Assembly: GCA_916048095.2 (NCBI GenBank)
Contig: OU696579.1
Location: 1,985,501 to 2,049,500, forward strand
Length of the DNA stretch: 64,000 nucleotides
DNA from: Sacculina carcini
Lineage: Eukaryota > Arthropoda > Thecostraca > Sacculinidae
Direction of reading: 5' to 3'
In this document: positions 1 through 10,998 of the stretch, piece after piece
Position numbering within the stretch: the first letter of the stretch is position 1
How the letters are laid out: each line of letters begins with the position of its first letter
Translations under genes and position numbers: made by a program
The notes under the pieces: model-generated
Databases searched by the model: none
Told to the model about the DNA's origin: nothing
The model's input: the letters and a program-made list of their open reading frames with translations, nothing else

Positions 1-1544
1 TTCAAAAGCACATATTACCAATTTGACAGCTATTATGAGCACTTGCGATTACACAGGAATATACACCGACTAAATTTCACTGAAGCCCAATCACAATTAA
101 GAATGCATCATATTATCTCCAAGCATGGATGGTGTGGTTTTATTGCGTACAGTTTTATTAATGCTACACTCTACTGAATACAAAGGCTTTATTGTCCTCA
201 ATAACGTTCCGCACGACGGGCGGGTAAAATGCTATTGGGAACAAAGTAAACTACTGAATTTAACTGTGTAATTTAATTGGTTTAATTTCAAGTTGCATAA
301 GCATAAGTTGCATAAGGATATGGGTTGCAATATCATGTAATGCCAACTTATGCTGTTTTAGCGGAAGCATTAACCTGGAATTATAGAGATGACAGAAGGT
401 TGCATTGTTTTGATAGTGTTGTGGAAAAACATGTTTTCTAAATTGAAACATAAATTTCACATTTAGACTTTTATATTAGCTATAACTTTCCTGTGGGTTT
501 GTTTTTCTTTTTCAATTTGCACTAATTTTTTTATGAATTGAATATTAATTATATTTTATGAGCTGTTCCGCACGACGGGCGAATTGAATGTATCTATAAA
601 GAGTGGGTTTAAATGATAGCGAGGTATATGATATTTTGCTAGCAGTAAATATTCTAGCGATAAAAGTAAAATAGCTCTTAAGCAAATGATTTTGGAGAAT
701 GATGTGAACCTTTAAATATATTTTGCGATCTGATGATATATGTATTAGGAATAATACGTAGCAGAATATAGATTGCATAATATAATATCGGCTGTAATAT
801 CAAGGGCTGTAATATCGGTGTAATCCAAAAAATAACAACTGTATGAATATGATGCATTAGTGGAAGCATTAACCGGGAATTATGAGATAATATGATAATG
901 GTGTATAATTATATCGCATTATGCAACAAATGTGAATTTAGCTGCCTTACAGTTTGGTCCCGATACTATATTGGCGGGTTGAGAGAAAAGTATTGGTGGG
1001 CCGCGTGTTTGGGACCCCTGGGGTAGATAATCTCAGTCTTCTGATTACAAATTATGATCGCATCAGTATATTTTGTGATCACAAACTAATAAGTTAAATC
1101 ACCTCAGACTAGGCTGAGAGCGGTCAAGATTGAATGGTTGGGTTGGGTTGGGTAGGTTTGACTCAGGTTATATTGGGTTTTAATGATAGCGGAAAATATA
1201 TAAATTTTAACAATAAATATTATAGCGGTAAAAGTGAAATAGTATTTGAGCAAATGATATTGGGGAATGATGTTAAGTAATAAATATAGTTTGGAAACAT
1301 TCTGATGAAAAGATTTCATCATCTTTCATTGTTTGTTTCGTGTTTGTGTTCTGAATTATACCACACGACGGGCAGATTTATATATCAGGCGGGTTGAGGG
1401 ATAATATTTGTCAAAATAAGAACAAAAATATTCACATTTAGACCTTTCTATTGGTTAAGATATTTATAGGTTACATTTTTTGGTTTTCAATTTGTATTCA
1501 TTATATTTTATGGATTTGATATGAATTTTATTGTATGAATTGTT

Positions 1545-1945
1545 CCGCACGACGGGTGGGTTTAAAAAAGTTTCTTAGATCATTTTTTCAAATGGTTCAT
1601 TTAAAAAAGGTTTTTTTTTTTTAAATAAAAATGTTCCGCGGGCAGCAACTATAGACAATAGAACGTTCAATTTTCCCTGTAGAATTAATCCATACACAAA
1701 ACCAATGGATTTGACTTCAAATATGAATTTTATTGTATGAATTGTTCCGCACGACGGGCGGGTTTAAAAAAGGTGTTTCCATTTTTTAGTTCATTTTTTT
1801 CAAATGGTTCATTTAGAAAAGGTATTTTTTTACAAATAAAAATGCCCCGCGGGCAGCAACTATAGACAATAGAACGTTCAATTTACCCTGTAGAATTAAT
1901 CCATACACAAAACCAATGGATTTGACTTCAAGATCCAGAACGGAT
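1545..1945. repeat. Tandem duplication of a ~200-bp motif-containing unit
   Basis: 1545-1745 and 1746-1945 are two adjacent copies of about 200 bp. Each begins with the GC-rich hairpin motif, continues through a T/A-rich run, contains CCGCGGGCAGCAACTATAG, and ends in 'aaccaatggatttgacttcaa'-like sequence. The copies differ mainly in homopolymer lengths. Confidence 0.75.
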
Positions 1946-2146
1946 CGTGTTCGAGTTCTGAATTATTCAGCACGACGGGCGGGTTTAAAAATGACTCAGG
2001 CGGACTGAGGGGAAATATTTTGTAGAAATAAAAATAATTAAACTTATAATTTTCAATTGATTAATATTTTTATGAGTGTACCCTATTTCATTTTTATTTT
2101 TCCCTATTTTTTACGAATTGAATATGAATTTCATGTTATGAATTGC

Positions 2147-3195
2147 TCCGCACAACGGGCGGGTTTTAATGCTATATATATACATAAAGAAGAAATTATC
2201 TGTCTGTCTGTGTATGTATGCTTGAATATGAGGTGACATAATTGCGCTGGTTCATGGTTCGCTGGTTCAATGATCAGGGGCTTCAAACGCAAACGAAGCG
2301 ATGGCTCATTTTTATGAAATAAAAATGTCCCGCGGGTAGCAATAAAACGTTCAATTTCACCGTATAGAATGAATTCATATACAAAACTAATGGATTTGAT
2401 TTCAAGAACCAGAACAGATGGTGTTCGAGTTCTGAATTATTCCTCACGTCGGGCGGGTTTAAATATGAGGCGGGTTGAGTGAAAATATTTTGTCAAAATA
2501 AAATTAAAAATAATGAAATTTAGACTTTTTAATTGATTAAGGTCTTCATGAGTTTGCCTTATTTATTTTTAATTTGCAATATTTTTATGAATTGTTCCGC
2601 ACAACGGGCGGGTTTTAATGCGGTTTTAATGCTATATATATACATAAAGAAGAAATTATCTGTCTGTCTATGTATGTATGCTTGAATATGAGGTGACATA
2701 ATTGCGCTGGTTCATGGTTCGCTGGTTCAATGACCAGGGGCTTCAAACGCAAACGAAGCAATGGCTCATTTTTATGAAATAAAAATGTCCCGCGGGCATT
2801 TAGACTTTTCTATTGGTCAAGATATTTATAGCTTACATTTTTTGCTTTTCAATTTGTATTCATTATATTTTATGGATTTGATATGAATTTTATTGTATGA
2901 ATTGTTCCGCACGACGGGTGGGTTTAAAAAAAAATGTTTTTAGTTCATTTTTTCAAATGGTTCATGATTTGCTTGATTGTATGAATTGCTCCGCACAACG
3001 GGCGGGTATTAATGCCATATATATACATAAAGAAGAAATTATCTGTCTGTCTGTGTATGTATGCTTGAATATGAGGTGACATAATTGCGCAGGTTCAATG
3101 GTATATATATACATAAAGAAGAAATTATCTGTCTGTCTGTGTGTGTATGCTTGAATGAGGTGACATAATTGCGCGGGTTCAATGGTATAGATCAG
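2147..3195. repeat. Repeated module with TATATATACATAAAG start and (TCTG)n
   Basis: After the hairpin motif a module starting TATATATACATAAAGAAG, followed by a TCTG-rich run and then by 'aggtgacataattgcgc', occurs at 2172-2334, 2632-2799, 3007-3090 (partial) and 3101-3180 (partial). A degenerate inverted copy lies at 4278-4432. The two longer copies continue to CCCGCGGG. The abutment of one module's start with the preceding motif resembles tandemly nested mobile-element ends. Confidence 0.6.
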
Positions 3196-4277
3196 GGGCT
3201 TAATTGTTCCGCACGACGGGCGGGTAAAATGCTACTGGGAACAAAGTAAACTACTGAATTATTGTACCATATAGAACCATTAAATAAAAAACCATTATTA
3301 TATAATAAAGAACCATTTGAATATTAGTTAGTTAGTTGTCATTAGTTGGTTTATATATAAAGAACCATTGGTGTTGGGGCATAATTGTTCCGCACGACGG
3401 GCGGGTTTAAATATGAGGCTGTTCGAGGGAAAATGTTAAATGTTTTGCTTTTTAATTTGTATTCAGTTTATTTTATGGATTGAATGTGCATTTTATTTTT
3501 ATGGATTGAATATGCATTTTATTTTATAAATTGTTCAGCACGACGGGCGGGTTTAAATATGAGACGGGCTGAAGGAAAATATGTTGTCAAAAAATATAAT
3601 TGAATTTAGACTTTTCAATTGAGTAAGATTTTAATGAGTATATCTGTTTTATTTTTAAATTTGCAATATGTTTATGAATTGAATATGAATTTCATCTTAT
3701 GAATTGCTCCGCACAACTGGCGGGTTTCAATGCTAGACGGTGATATCAAGTTATTAAAATATTTTGGAAACATTATGATGAAAAAGTGTAGTCATTTTTC
3801 ATTGTTTCGTGTCTGAGTTCTGAATTATTCAGCACGACGGGCATGTATAAATATGAGGCGGTTTAGGCAAACTATTTTGTGAAAATAAATATGAAAATAT
3901 AGAAATTTAGACTTTTGTATGGGTTTACTCAACTCTTTTTTAATTCATATTCCTTCTCTCTCATGAATTGAATACAAATTTAATAGTATGAACTGTTTCG
4001 CACGACGGGCGGGTTTACATGCTAGGATTTTCATTGTTTGTTACGTGTTTGTGTTCTGAATTATTCCGCACAATGGGTTGGTTTATATATGAGGCGGGTT
4101 GAGGGAAAATATTATGTCAAAATAAAAATAAAAATATTCACACTTGCACTTTTCTATTGAGTAAGACACTGATGAGTTTTCATTTTCTTTTTTAATTTGG
4201 AATATTTTTATGAATATGAATTATTATGAATATTAATTCCATTTTATGAATTCCTCCGCACAACGGGCGGGTTTTAA

Positions 4278-4455
4278 TGCTAGTATTTCATAAAAATGAT
4301 CCATCGCTTCTTTTACGTTTGAAACCACTGATCTATATCATTGAGCCCGCGCAGTTATTTTGACCTCATATTCATGCATACATACACACACAGACACAGA
4401 GAGAATTTCTTTTTTATATATATAAATTTAAGCCCGCCCGTCGTGCGGAACAGTT
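4278..4455 (-). repeat. Inverted, diverged copy of the 2147-2334 module
   Basis: Read on the minus strand this segment runs from the GC-rich motif (4433-4450) through TATATATAAAAAAG, a run of alternating purines and pyrimidines (gtgtgtgtatgtatgc) and a gcgcgggctcaa segment, the order of the plus-strand modules at 2147 and 2597 with more divergence. It marks the right edge of the motif cluster. Confidence 0.5.
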
Positions 4456-4649
4456 CATAACATGTAATTCATATTCAATCTATAAAATAAAATGAATACA
4501 AATTTAAAAGTAAAAAATCTAACCTGTAAATATGCTAGCCAATAGAAATGTCTAAATGTGAATATTTTCATTTTAATTTAAACAAAATATCCCTCGATCC
4601 GCCTCATATATATCATATCTGTAAAGCCAAACAAAAAAACTAAGATATA

Positions 4650-5125
4650 TTCAGACAGGCACGTCACGCCACAACCGCCCCACGAACACGACTGCTAGCT
4701 CACACCGTGTCACACGGGAGCACACACGGACACACACACGCGCACAGTCCTCACCCGCCGCAGCAACCAATCAGCGGCGAGCCGGTCATTCGCTCGCCGC
4801 CGCGGGGCATGGACAATTCACAAACGCATACACACACAGCTATACACAACTATACACACTTGCTCACACACTCTCGCACGCAATACGCAATTCAACTGTA
4901 CACACATCACACACATCGATCACACATGGACACACTAACACGTTCACGCACACACAATCTCAGTCAACGTAGACACAATCTCTCACATACACTCTCTCAC
5001 TGCACACGATCACACTACACCTCCACCTGTGTTTACAGAAACAAACAAACTAGAGAACATACAATTAAAAAAACGCGAACCAAGCAAAAATGAACCAATA
5101 TCAAAACCCAGCCCGACGACGGCCT
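4650..5125 (+). repeat. Repeat family R, copy A (CA-rich)
   Basis: Shares with 6524-7080 and 46060-46440 the succession: cagacaggc, cacgccacaaccg, ctcacaccgtg(t/a)cacacgggagcac, an inverted CCAAT box (aaccaatcag), a GC-rich hairpin (GGCGAGC ... GCTCGCC), then a long run of CA-rich sequence ending in 'acctgt(g)ttt(a)cagaaacaaacaaactag' and 'agcccgacgac'. This copy lacks the first palindrome seen in copies B-D. The common part stops at 5125, where the Penelope-like fragment begins. The ORF across it (threonine/histidine-rich) is a by-product of the CA repeats. Function unknown. Confidence 0.6.
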
Positions 5126-6202
5126 CGTGAGAATCGCTTAGACGCCCTAGAAGTGGTGTTAAGTATGTTGCAAGACATTTCGCAAGTCTGTGTGGAGCGC
5201 TTCCTACGCATGATGTGATCGGTCTGATCGGAACCCCCTCTTTATGAAGTTTTGGCAAACCATATAATGTGGGTGGAACCGGATTTTCCTCAAGTAAATG
5301 CAGCATTCTTTTACCTCTCTCTGATTTCTTTAGTATTCTTCGTGCTTCTTTGTTGAATGTTTCGCTTTTCGTTTTCGCTTTACACATACTCTGCTCTGGG
5401 ACTGATACACATTTTTGTCGCTGAGATGGTCTTCAATTTTAGTAACATAGTTAAATGTATCCAATATTACAATTCCACCTCCTTTGTCTGCCCTTTTTAT
5501 GGTGATTGTTGTGTCTTTTTTCAGATTGTCAATTGCCTTCAAATATCGTCTTGGCAATACGGACTCATTATATCTGGAAAACGTGTTAAGACATGTTATT
5601 AATCCTTGTTTGACACCTTTGTCTACGTCTGAGTCACTCCATCGGTAGTTTTGCGCAATAGCTGATTGTATAGATTTAGTGTGCATTCCAGTGTCAAAGT
5701 TTGATCCTAATGATAAAACGTTTGTTTCATCTTGTGTCAGTTTCTTAGATGATAGATTACAAATAATTGACTTATCTCCTACATGGTTCCATGCACTGTT
5801 CATACACAGTTTATCTAGTTTCTTAGATAATCGGTTTCTTTCCTTATTGTACATCTTAGTTAAGAGTGTTTGTTGACTTTTGCTTACATACTTTGTGATA
5901 TATGCATCATCAAATACTACCAGTTTGTCCCTAAGTTTACTTATTGCATTACTCAAATACTCCTTAGCACATGTGGTGAATGGATTGGTCTCATCTGAAA
6001 GCTGCGAAGGTGCCGATCTCGAAAGAACTTTTTCTTGTAGACACCGTTCCAGGAAGTATATCTGGTTTTTGCATTTGAGGCACTTGATCCTGTTCCAGTA
6101 GCTTTTCTTGTCATTTGATTTTCTCTCCATGACAGATATTTGAAGTTTTCGACATATATGAAGAAAGAAAAGAAAACACAAATGACTGCCACTCTTTGTC
6201 AA
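5126..6202 (-). pseudogene. Penelope-like element reverse transcriptase, truncated and frameshifted
   Basis: On the minus strand an ORF from 6202 down to 5330 continues after a frameshift (about 5360-5390) in a second frame down to 5142. The first part carries KRADKGGGIVILD followed by a 'Y..K.EDHLSDKNVY' pattern; the second carries LYGLPKLHKEGVPIRPI and a 'LAK.LA.YLTPLL' segment. These are the N-terminal region and first RT motifs of Penelope-like retroelements. The frame ends where R copy A starts, so the catalytic RT motifs (including the aspartate box) and the GIY-YIG endonuclease are absent. A start at about 6132 (MERKSNDKK) or at 6202 is possible. The copy cannot encode an active enzyme. 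Orientation and the upstream hammerhead-like segment support the family call. Confidence 0.85.
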
Positions 6203-6233
6203 ACGTTTCGGTCTTGAGACCTTCGTCAGTGAC
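6198..6233 (-). ncRNA. Minimal type I hammerhead ribozyme motif of the Penelope-like element
   Basis: Read on the minus strand: stem I strand GTCA, the CUGANGA box (CTGACGA), one extra A, stem II GGTC-TCAA-GACC, the GAAAC box, GT, the cleavage triplet GTT (an NUH site), then TGAC, which pairs with GTCA. Stem III is reduced to the palindrome ACGT, so folding would be helped by dimerisation. All core residues are present; the extra A before stem II is tolerated in some natural hammerheads. Penelope-like elements are known to carry such minimal hammerheads in their terminal regions. It lies just upstream of the RT start, as expected. Activity is not shown by sequence alone. Confidence 0.7.
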
Positions 6234-6494
6234 TATAAACAGATCAGTGATTCAAATGCAAAACCGTTAGTGATATATCCATATTGTGCTACATATATGA
6301 CAAAACCTCGTGACTATTTCCTTGAACACACCCTGAAGTATATTACGCATCAAATTTATATATATATATACATACATACATATTATTTATTTATTTATTA
6401 ATAATTTATTGCTGTTGTTTTTTTGTTGTTTTTTGTGTTTTTTCCATGTTTTTCCCTTATATATACACATACATACATATACATCTATATACAT
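6234..6494 (-). other. Upstream part of the Penelope-like copy and AT-rich low-complexity sequence
   Basis: Non-coding. 6234-6350 is presumably the 5' terminal region of the Penelope-like element; 6355-6490 is low-complexity TATA/CATA and TTTATT sequence running into repeat R copy B. No gene seen. Confidence 0.4.
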
Positions 6495-6726
6495 GTAACA
6501 GAAATTCAAAAATCTAAAATATTTTCAGACAGGCGCGCGTGGGCATCACTGCCCCACGCGCGCCTACAAGACGTCACGCCACAACCGCCCCACGAACACG
6601 ACTTCAAGCTCACACCGTGACACACGGGAGCACAAACACACACGCGCATAGACCTAAAGCGCACTACCACAACCAATCAGCGGCGAGCCGGTCACTCGCT
6701 CGCCGCCGCGGGGCATCCACACTTGA

Positions 6727-6821
<95 letters not shown>

Positions 6822-7080
6822 CGACACAGCTATACACACTCACTCACACACTATCGCACGCAATACGCAATTCAACTGTACACGATCACACATGGACACA
6901 TTAACACGTTCACGCACACACAATCTCAGTCAACATAGACACAATCTCTCACACACATTCTCTCACTGCACACAATCACACTACACCTCCACCTGTTTTT
7001 TACAGAAACAAACAAACTAGACAACATGCAATTAAAAAAACGCAAACCAGTAAAAATGAACCAATGAAAAAACCTAGCCC
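6495..7080 (+). repeat. Repeat family R, copy B
   Basis: Begins TGTAACAGAAATTCAAAAAT and contains a near-perfect palindrome (6532-6543 GGCGCGCGTGGG against 6553-6564, 9-nt loop), then the shared R sequence with inverted CCAAT box, second GC-rich hairpin and CA-rich tail ending in 'agcccgacgac'. 6495-6676 is repeated directly at 7672-7852. It may be the terminal repeat of an unidentified retroelement; no protein domain identifies it. Confidence 0.6.
6727..6820. repeat. (CA)n microsatellite
   Basis: About 94 bp of uninterrupted CA dinucleotides inside R copy B. The long TH-type and CV-type ORFs here are translations of this microsatellite, not genes. Confidence 0.95.
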
Positions 7081-7671
7081 GACGACAGCCTCCACCAGAT
7101 GCACACACCTTGGCTGCGGCGAAGCACAACACGGCAGGCCCCAGCATCCACCACGCTCCCGCCTCCGCCCGTGCTTTTCAGTGCTCCGTCGCAGGCTGCC
7201 GTCCCCTTCATCACCGGCTGCCGCGACATGGCACAACATCTCGGCCCCAGCACCCACTATGCTCCTGTCGACTCCAGTGCTCTTCAGCACCCTGCCGCGA
7301 CAGCCGTGACGTCACCACTCACGCAGGCCACGCCGTCGTCTCAACTCCTTCGTATTCTCCTCCGGCTTCAGCAGCTCCTTTCTTTCGCCTGCCATTCAGC
7401 ACTAGCTGCCTCCACCAGCAAGCTGCCAGTTGCCCGGCGACGAGTCTAACACCAGTGCAGGCAGGACGACGAGCAACCCTCGGCCACAGCTCCTTCGCTG
7501 CTTCCTGCCGGCACCATGCTCTCCTGCCGTCCCCCTGCACACCAACCTGACTCGTCGCCGAGCACCCCCACCACGTCTTCCAGGTCGCTGCTAATACTGG
7601 AGATCACTCCGCCGCTGAAGCCGGGTCGCAGACAAAAACCACTTCCAAACAAAAAGGCCGAAATAGCTTGT
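7081..7671. other. GC-rich stretch between the two direct R repeats
   Basis: About 590 bp, clearly more GC-rich than its surroundings, bounded by R copies B and C. Several overlapping frames are open (for example 7110-7550 and 7099-7449 plus, 7319-7540 minus) because of composition; the translations are Pro/Ala/Ser/His-rich and show no domain I recognise. It could be the internal region of an element whose terminal repeats are the two R copies. I cannot support a gene. Confidence 0.35.
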
Positions 7672-7853
7672 AACAGAAATTCAAAAATCTAAAATATTTT
7701 CAGACAGGCGCGCGTGGGCATCACTGCCCCACGCGCGCCTACAAGACGTCACGCCATAACCGCACCACGAACACGACTTCAAGCTCACACCGTGACACAC
7801 GGGAGCACACATACACACACGCATAGACCTAACGCGCACTACCACAACCAATG
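7672..7853 (+). repeat. Repeat family R, copy C (partial, direct repeat of 6495-6676)
   Basis: Near-identical to the first 182 bp of copy B, including the palindrome (7707-7739) and the segment up to 'actaccacaaccaat', after which the two diverge. Together copies B and C look like direct terminal repeats around 6.5-7.85 kb. Confidence 0.7.
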
Positions 7854-8087
7854 GAGACTACCCACTTAGCGACAATAGCATTTTGATACAGACTTCACGG
7901 CCGCTCTCAACCTCTACATAATTCGACCCGTGCCATGGGCGCGCGAGGACCATACCGGAGTTAAAAATGTCCCTTTGAGACAATCCGCTAAATCCGCTCT
8001 GAAACTGGCCGTTTGAGACAAAAAGCGAGAGTGCGGGAAATGCGCTAAACAGAGCCTGTGATAATAAGCCGCTCCTCGCGATTAACG

Positions 8088-8178
8088 TAGGTTAGGTTTG
8101 GTTAGGTTAGGTTAGGTGGGCTGCTTAGGTTTGGTTAGGTTAGGTTAGGCTGGTTAGGTTAGGTTAGGTTAGGTGACA
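8088..8178. repeat. Degenerate TTAGG-type repeats
   Basis: About 90 bp made mostly of GGTTA/TTAGG pentamers with interruptions (GGTTTGG, GGGCTGC). (TTAGG)n is the telomere repeat of most arthropods; a short interstitial block like this is not itself a telomere. The preceding 7854-8087 is unique sequence without a gene. Confidence 0.7.
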
Positions 8179-9586
8179 AGACCAACATGTTCATATTTAT
8201 TGACAATATATTATTGCCATCTCTCGCATTCTGACTTGAGTGTCGTTTCTTATAATACATGCCAATGCAACGCCAAGTTTCAGCGCTCTATGTAGGATTT
8301 TTTCTCGAATTTCAAATTTTAGCTCCAGCACTAGTTAAACTTGTGTGCGCCTATGCTGCCTTCCGGACTATGATGGCAAAGAGAGAGTATGAGAATTAGG
8401 CCTCAAAATGACACTGCCGCTAACAACCAGCAAAATGTTTTACATGAATGACAATCCTGTTTTTGAGAAAATACAACAATAACCCGCAATATATACGATC
8501 ACTGGATGATGGGAATATGAAATACCAGCGTCACATATACGAAAGATGAGACTTTCAGCAATATCTTTGAAATATCATAAAAATATTCCGCAGAACACGT
8601 AAAATGTTTCAAGTCAATAGTGCCTGATGTGATTAAATCAATATTGCCTGATGACATCAATATAAATAAATATTATTCGATTTGATAATGTGCAATCACA
8701 AATCCTTCTCACAATACGTCGTGATGTCACAGAGCGCATATGTTGTGTGATACACAGCCAAAACGTCTCTAGTCAAACTGAACATATTCCCGTATGACAT
8801 CCATCAATCCAACCATCTCATGAAATGCTCTAAAAACAAAGACCTGTCATCCATAGCTGAATCAGTCATCGAATTAACATTTCTCAACCTGGAGTATTAT
8901 ACGGTGTCATTACATTACGAATAGTCCACCAACGCAATATTATTTAAATAAAATGAGCAGTATCTTAAGATAAATCAGGATTATTTGTAGCACCCAATGA
9001 TCTTAGAGCCAACAATGCGAAATCATACCCAACATTCAGCACAAGTTTAATATGTTGTCCTTCAATACTCGACGGACGAACAGCTTTGAGCGACAAACCG
9101 TACAATGATCAATAAATTCGAACATGACTACACTGGATTTTGTGTCTATTCTCCATAAAGCACAAACTATTTGAAGTAATACCTGATTTAAGCGTGATTC
9201 ACACAATCTCTATGATGTTGATATGATTGAAGGTGATCCGGTGTGTTAGGATAATTCCATGTCACGCTTTATAGTAGTTCTTGCTTTTCTGTGAATGAGA
9301 ACATGCTGAATTTAGACTATCAGTCGTAATTCCTTTTGCACCTTGGAACCAGCTCCAGAAATTTCCTAATAACATATAATGAACACAAACAAGAAAACAT
9401 CAATAGCTCTGCGATGAAATAAACCTTTCATATTAGCTGAAGTAACTACTGAAATGATTTATTTTGATTAATATTAATTGTTGTTTTAAGCGCGCACCGT
9501 ATTTTGATTATAAGACACGTCTCGCTATGAACCAATCTACAGCGCAGCCTCCCAGTAAACCCGAGCGGATAGTAAATTTCGCACGC
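8179..9586. other. Non-coding, unassigned sequence
   Basis: About 1.4 kb, AT-rich, with frequent stops in all frames and no recognisable domain, repeat or RNA gene. I see nothing to annotate here. Confidence 0.6.
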
Positions 9587-9650
9587 GGGCCAGAATTCGA
9601 ACCGCGAGCCTCTGACACAAGATTCCAGCGCCTGAACTACCCGAGAGCTG
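9587..9650 (-). repeat. tRNA-like (SINE-type) segment
   Basis: The minus strand reads like a tRNA: a 'GGGTAGTTCAGGCGC' D-arm/A-box-like part and a canonical B box GGTTCGAATTC (9593-9603), the right distance apart. The acceptor and T stems do not pair fully, so this is a decayed tRNA or, more likely, the promoter head of a tRNA-derived SINE. No anticodon call is made. Confidence 0.45.
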
Positions 9651-9693
9651 AAGTGATATGTGTGATATATTGTCGCTAATGAGTTTAAAACAC

Positions 9694-10189
9694 TGTGAAT
9701 GTATGTATATTTATAGTTGTATATGTGAGTATGCACGTATGAGTGTTTGCATTAGTAAGTGTACGCATGCGCGAGTGTGTGAGTGTATGTGTCTGTGTGA
9801 ACGTGTGTGTGTGTGAGTGTGTGTTTGTGTACGCATAAGCTGACCTGTTAGGACTTGGGGATGGGGATGGGTTGTGTGCGCGAGTGTGCTTAGGCGTGTA
9901 TGTGCGGGTTTGTATGTCTGTGTGCGAGTGATTGTTCGTGGTGTGAATGAACTTTGGAGGCAGTGTGTGTGGCGGTTTCTCGTGGCTCGGACGTGCAGAG
10001 TTTCTGTGGGTTATTTTGGTGTTTTGGCGTGTCGGCTTTCGACAGAGGTTTTCGCGTGCGTTGTGTTCTGGATTATTTGGTCTTTTTCTTCTTTGCTGAT
10101 TTTTCCACATCATTATTTTGTGTGTCATTTAATACATCGTCTTTTCTAATTCGCCTCATGGAGGGCCGTGCAGTAGAAGAAAAGCCACA
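9694..10189 (+). repeat. 5' LTR of element B
   Basis: TGTGAATG...GCCACA. GT-rich first half, then a T-rich part. The gag start codon (10158) lies inside the LTR, so the last 32 bp of the LTR are coding. No primer-binding site complementary to a tRNA 3' end follows directly at 10190. Confidence 0.9.
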
Positions 10190-10998
10190 AGCTATTTCGG
10201 CAACTGCAGTCCTTGATGTGCGCCTGGTGCCAGAGTATGACGGTACAATAGATCCTTCCAAGTGGCTAAGCAGAGTCAAGAAAATGTTTCGTCTGCATGG
10301 AGTCAGCAATGTGGCGCAAGTGGCCGGGATGCGCCTCGCAGGAGACGCCTACTCAGTGGTTGATGGACTCTCAGACACAGATCAGCTGAATATGGGCAAA
10401 GTCGAGGAGGCTCTACAAACTGCATTCGGAACTGACGCTTTTGCAGCCTACGACAAGCTTGCGACTCGGAGGCTGTCGGATGGTGAATGTGTGGACGTAT
10501 TATTGGCAGATCTTCAGAGATTGGGAGCAAGGTGCAAGATAACCGATCCGGTGGCAATTATATGCGCATTTGTGAGAGCACTGCCACAGCATGTGAGACA
10601 TACTCTACGAGCAAATGCCAAGCTGGACGACATGTCAACACCAGATGTCGTTAGTAGAGCGAGGGTTGTCTTGGCAGAGAGTAGCGTGGCCACAAAAAAC
10701 CACTTGGACTGTTTGGAGAGAAATGACGCTAACAAAACTACTGGCATGGCTGTTTCTGCACCTACCTTGAGGAATTCATACGTGGATCGTTTTAAGGTGC
10801 TATGTGTGCGGTAAACGTCGTCATATTGCTCGCGCATGCTCCCAGCGTGTCAGACGTGTTGGTGTTGACAGGGGTCGTCAATTGGCTTGTTTTAAGTGCG
10901 GTCAGATTGGTCACATCAGTTCGGTCTGTCCGGAAAACGAGCAAGGAGAGGGGGCTTCGGTGCCAGTCTCTTCTCCTCGACCATATCGGCGCCATTAA
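10158..10998 (+). pseudogene. Gag of element B with CCHC zinc knuckles (frameshifted)
   Basis: From ATG 10158 (MEGRAVEEKPQ) a 219-codon frame runs to a stop at 10812-10814. Its last residues overlap a +1 frame (10798-10998) encoding CYVCGKRRHIARAC and CFKCGQIGHISSVC, two retroviral-type CCHC nucleic-acid-binding knuckles. An indel near 10795, or a +1 frameshift in life, is needed to join them. A further shift between about 10950 and 10998 leads to protease. The N-terminal part (EYDGTIDPSKWL...) has the alpha-helical look of retrotransposon capsid. The ORF extends upstream of 10158 through the LTR, but this ATG is the first that makes a gag-like N terminus. Confidence 0.75.

Larger units (their letters stand above)
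190..4455. repeat. AT-rich cluster of about 20 copies of a GC-rich hairpin motif
   Basis: A core close to CCGCACGACGGGCGGGT recurs near 209, 568, 1362, 1545, 1746, 1958, 2147, 2446, 2597, 2903, 2987, 3208, 3387, 3536, 3707, 3826, 3988, 4064 and 4254 on the plus strand, and once inverted near 4433. Most spacings are 80-300 bp. The core can fold (CCGC paired with GCGG), is usually preceded by an AT-rich 'tatgaattgtt', and several copies are followed about 10 bases later by GCTAG or GCTAT. A hairpin shortly before CTAG/CTAT is how Helitron 3' ends look, so these may be nested non-autonomous Helitron-like ends; that is inference, as no Rep/helicase ORF is present. The stretch contains no convincing gene on either strand; short ORFs are AT-rich chance frames. 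Confidence 0.6.

Noticed and set aside
6539..6938. His/Thr-rich and Cys/Val-rich ORFs
   Set aside because: They are translations of the (CA)n microsatellite in several frames on both strands.
7099..7652. Overlapping ORFs in the GC-rich core of repeat R
   Set aside because: Open in four frames at once because of base composition; no domain, start context or conservation supports one of them.
8088..8178. Telomere end
   Set aside because: Short, degenerate and flanked on both sides by ordinary sequence.
9587..9650. Functional tRNA gene
   Set aside because: The B box is good but acceptor and T stems do not pair and no clean anticodon loop is seen; a SINE head or relic is likelier.
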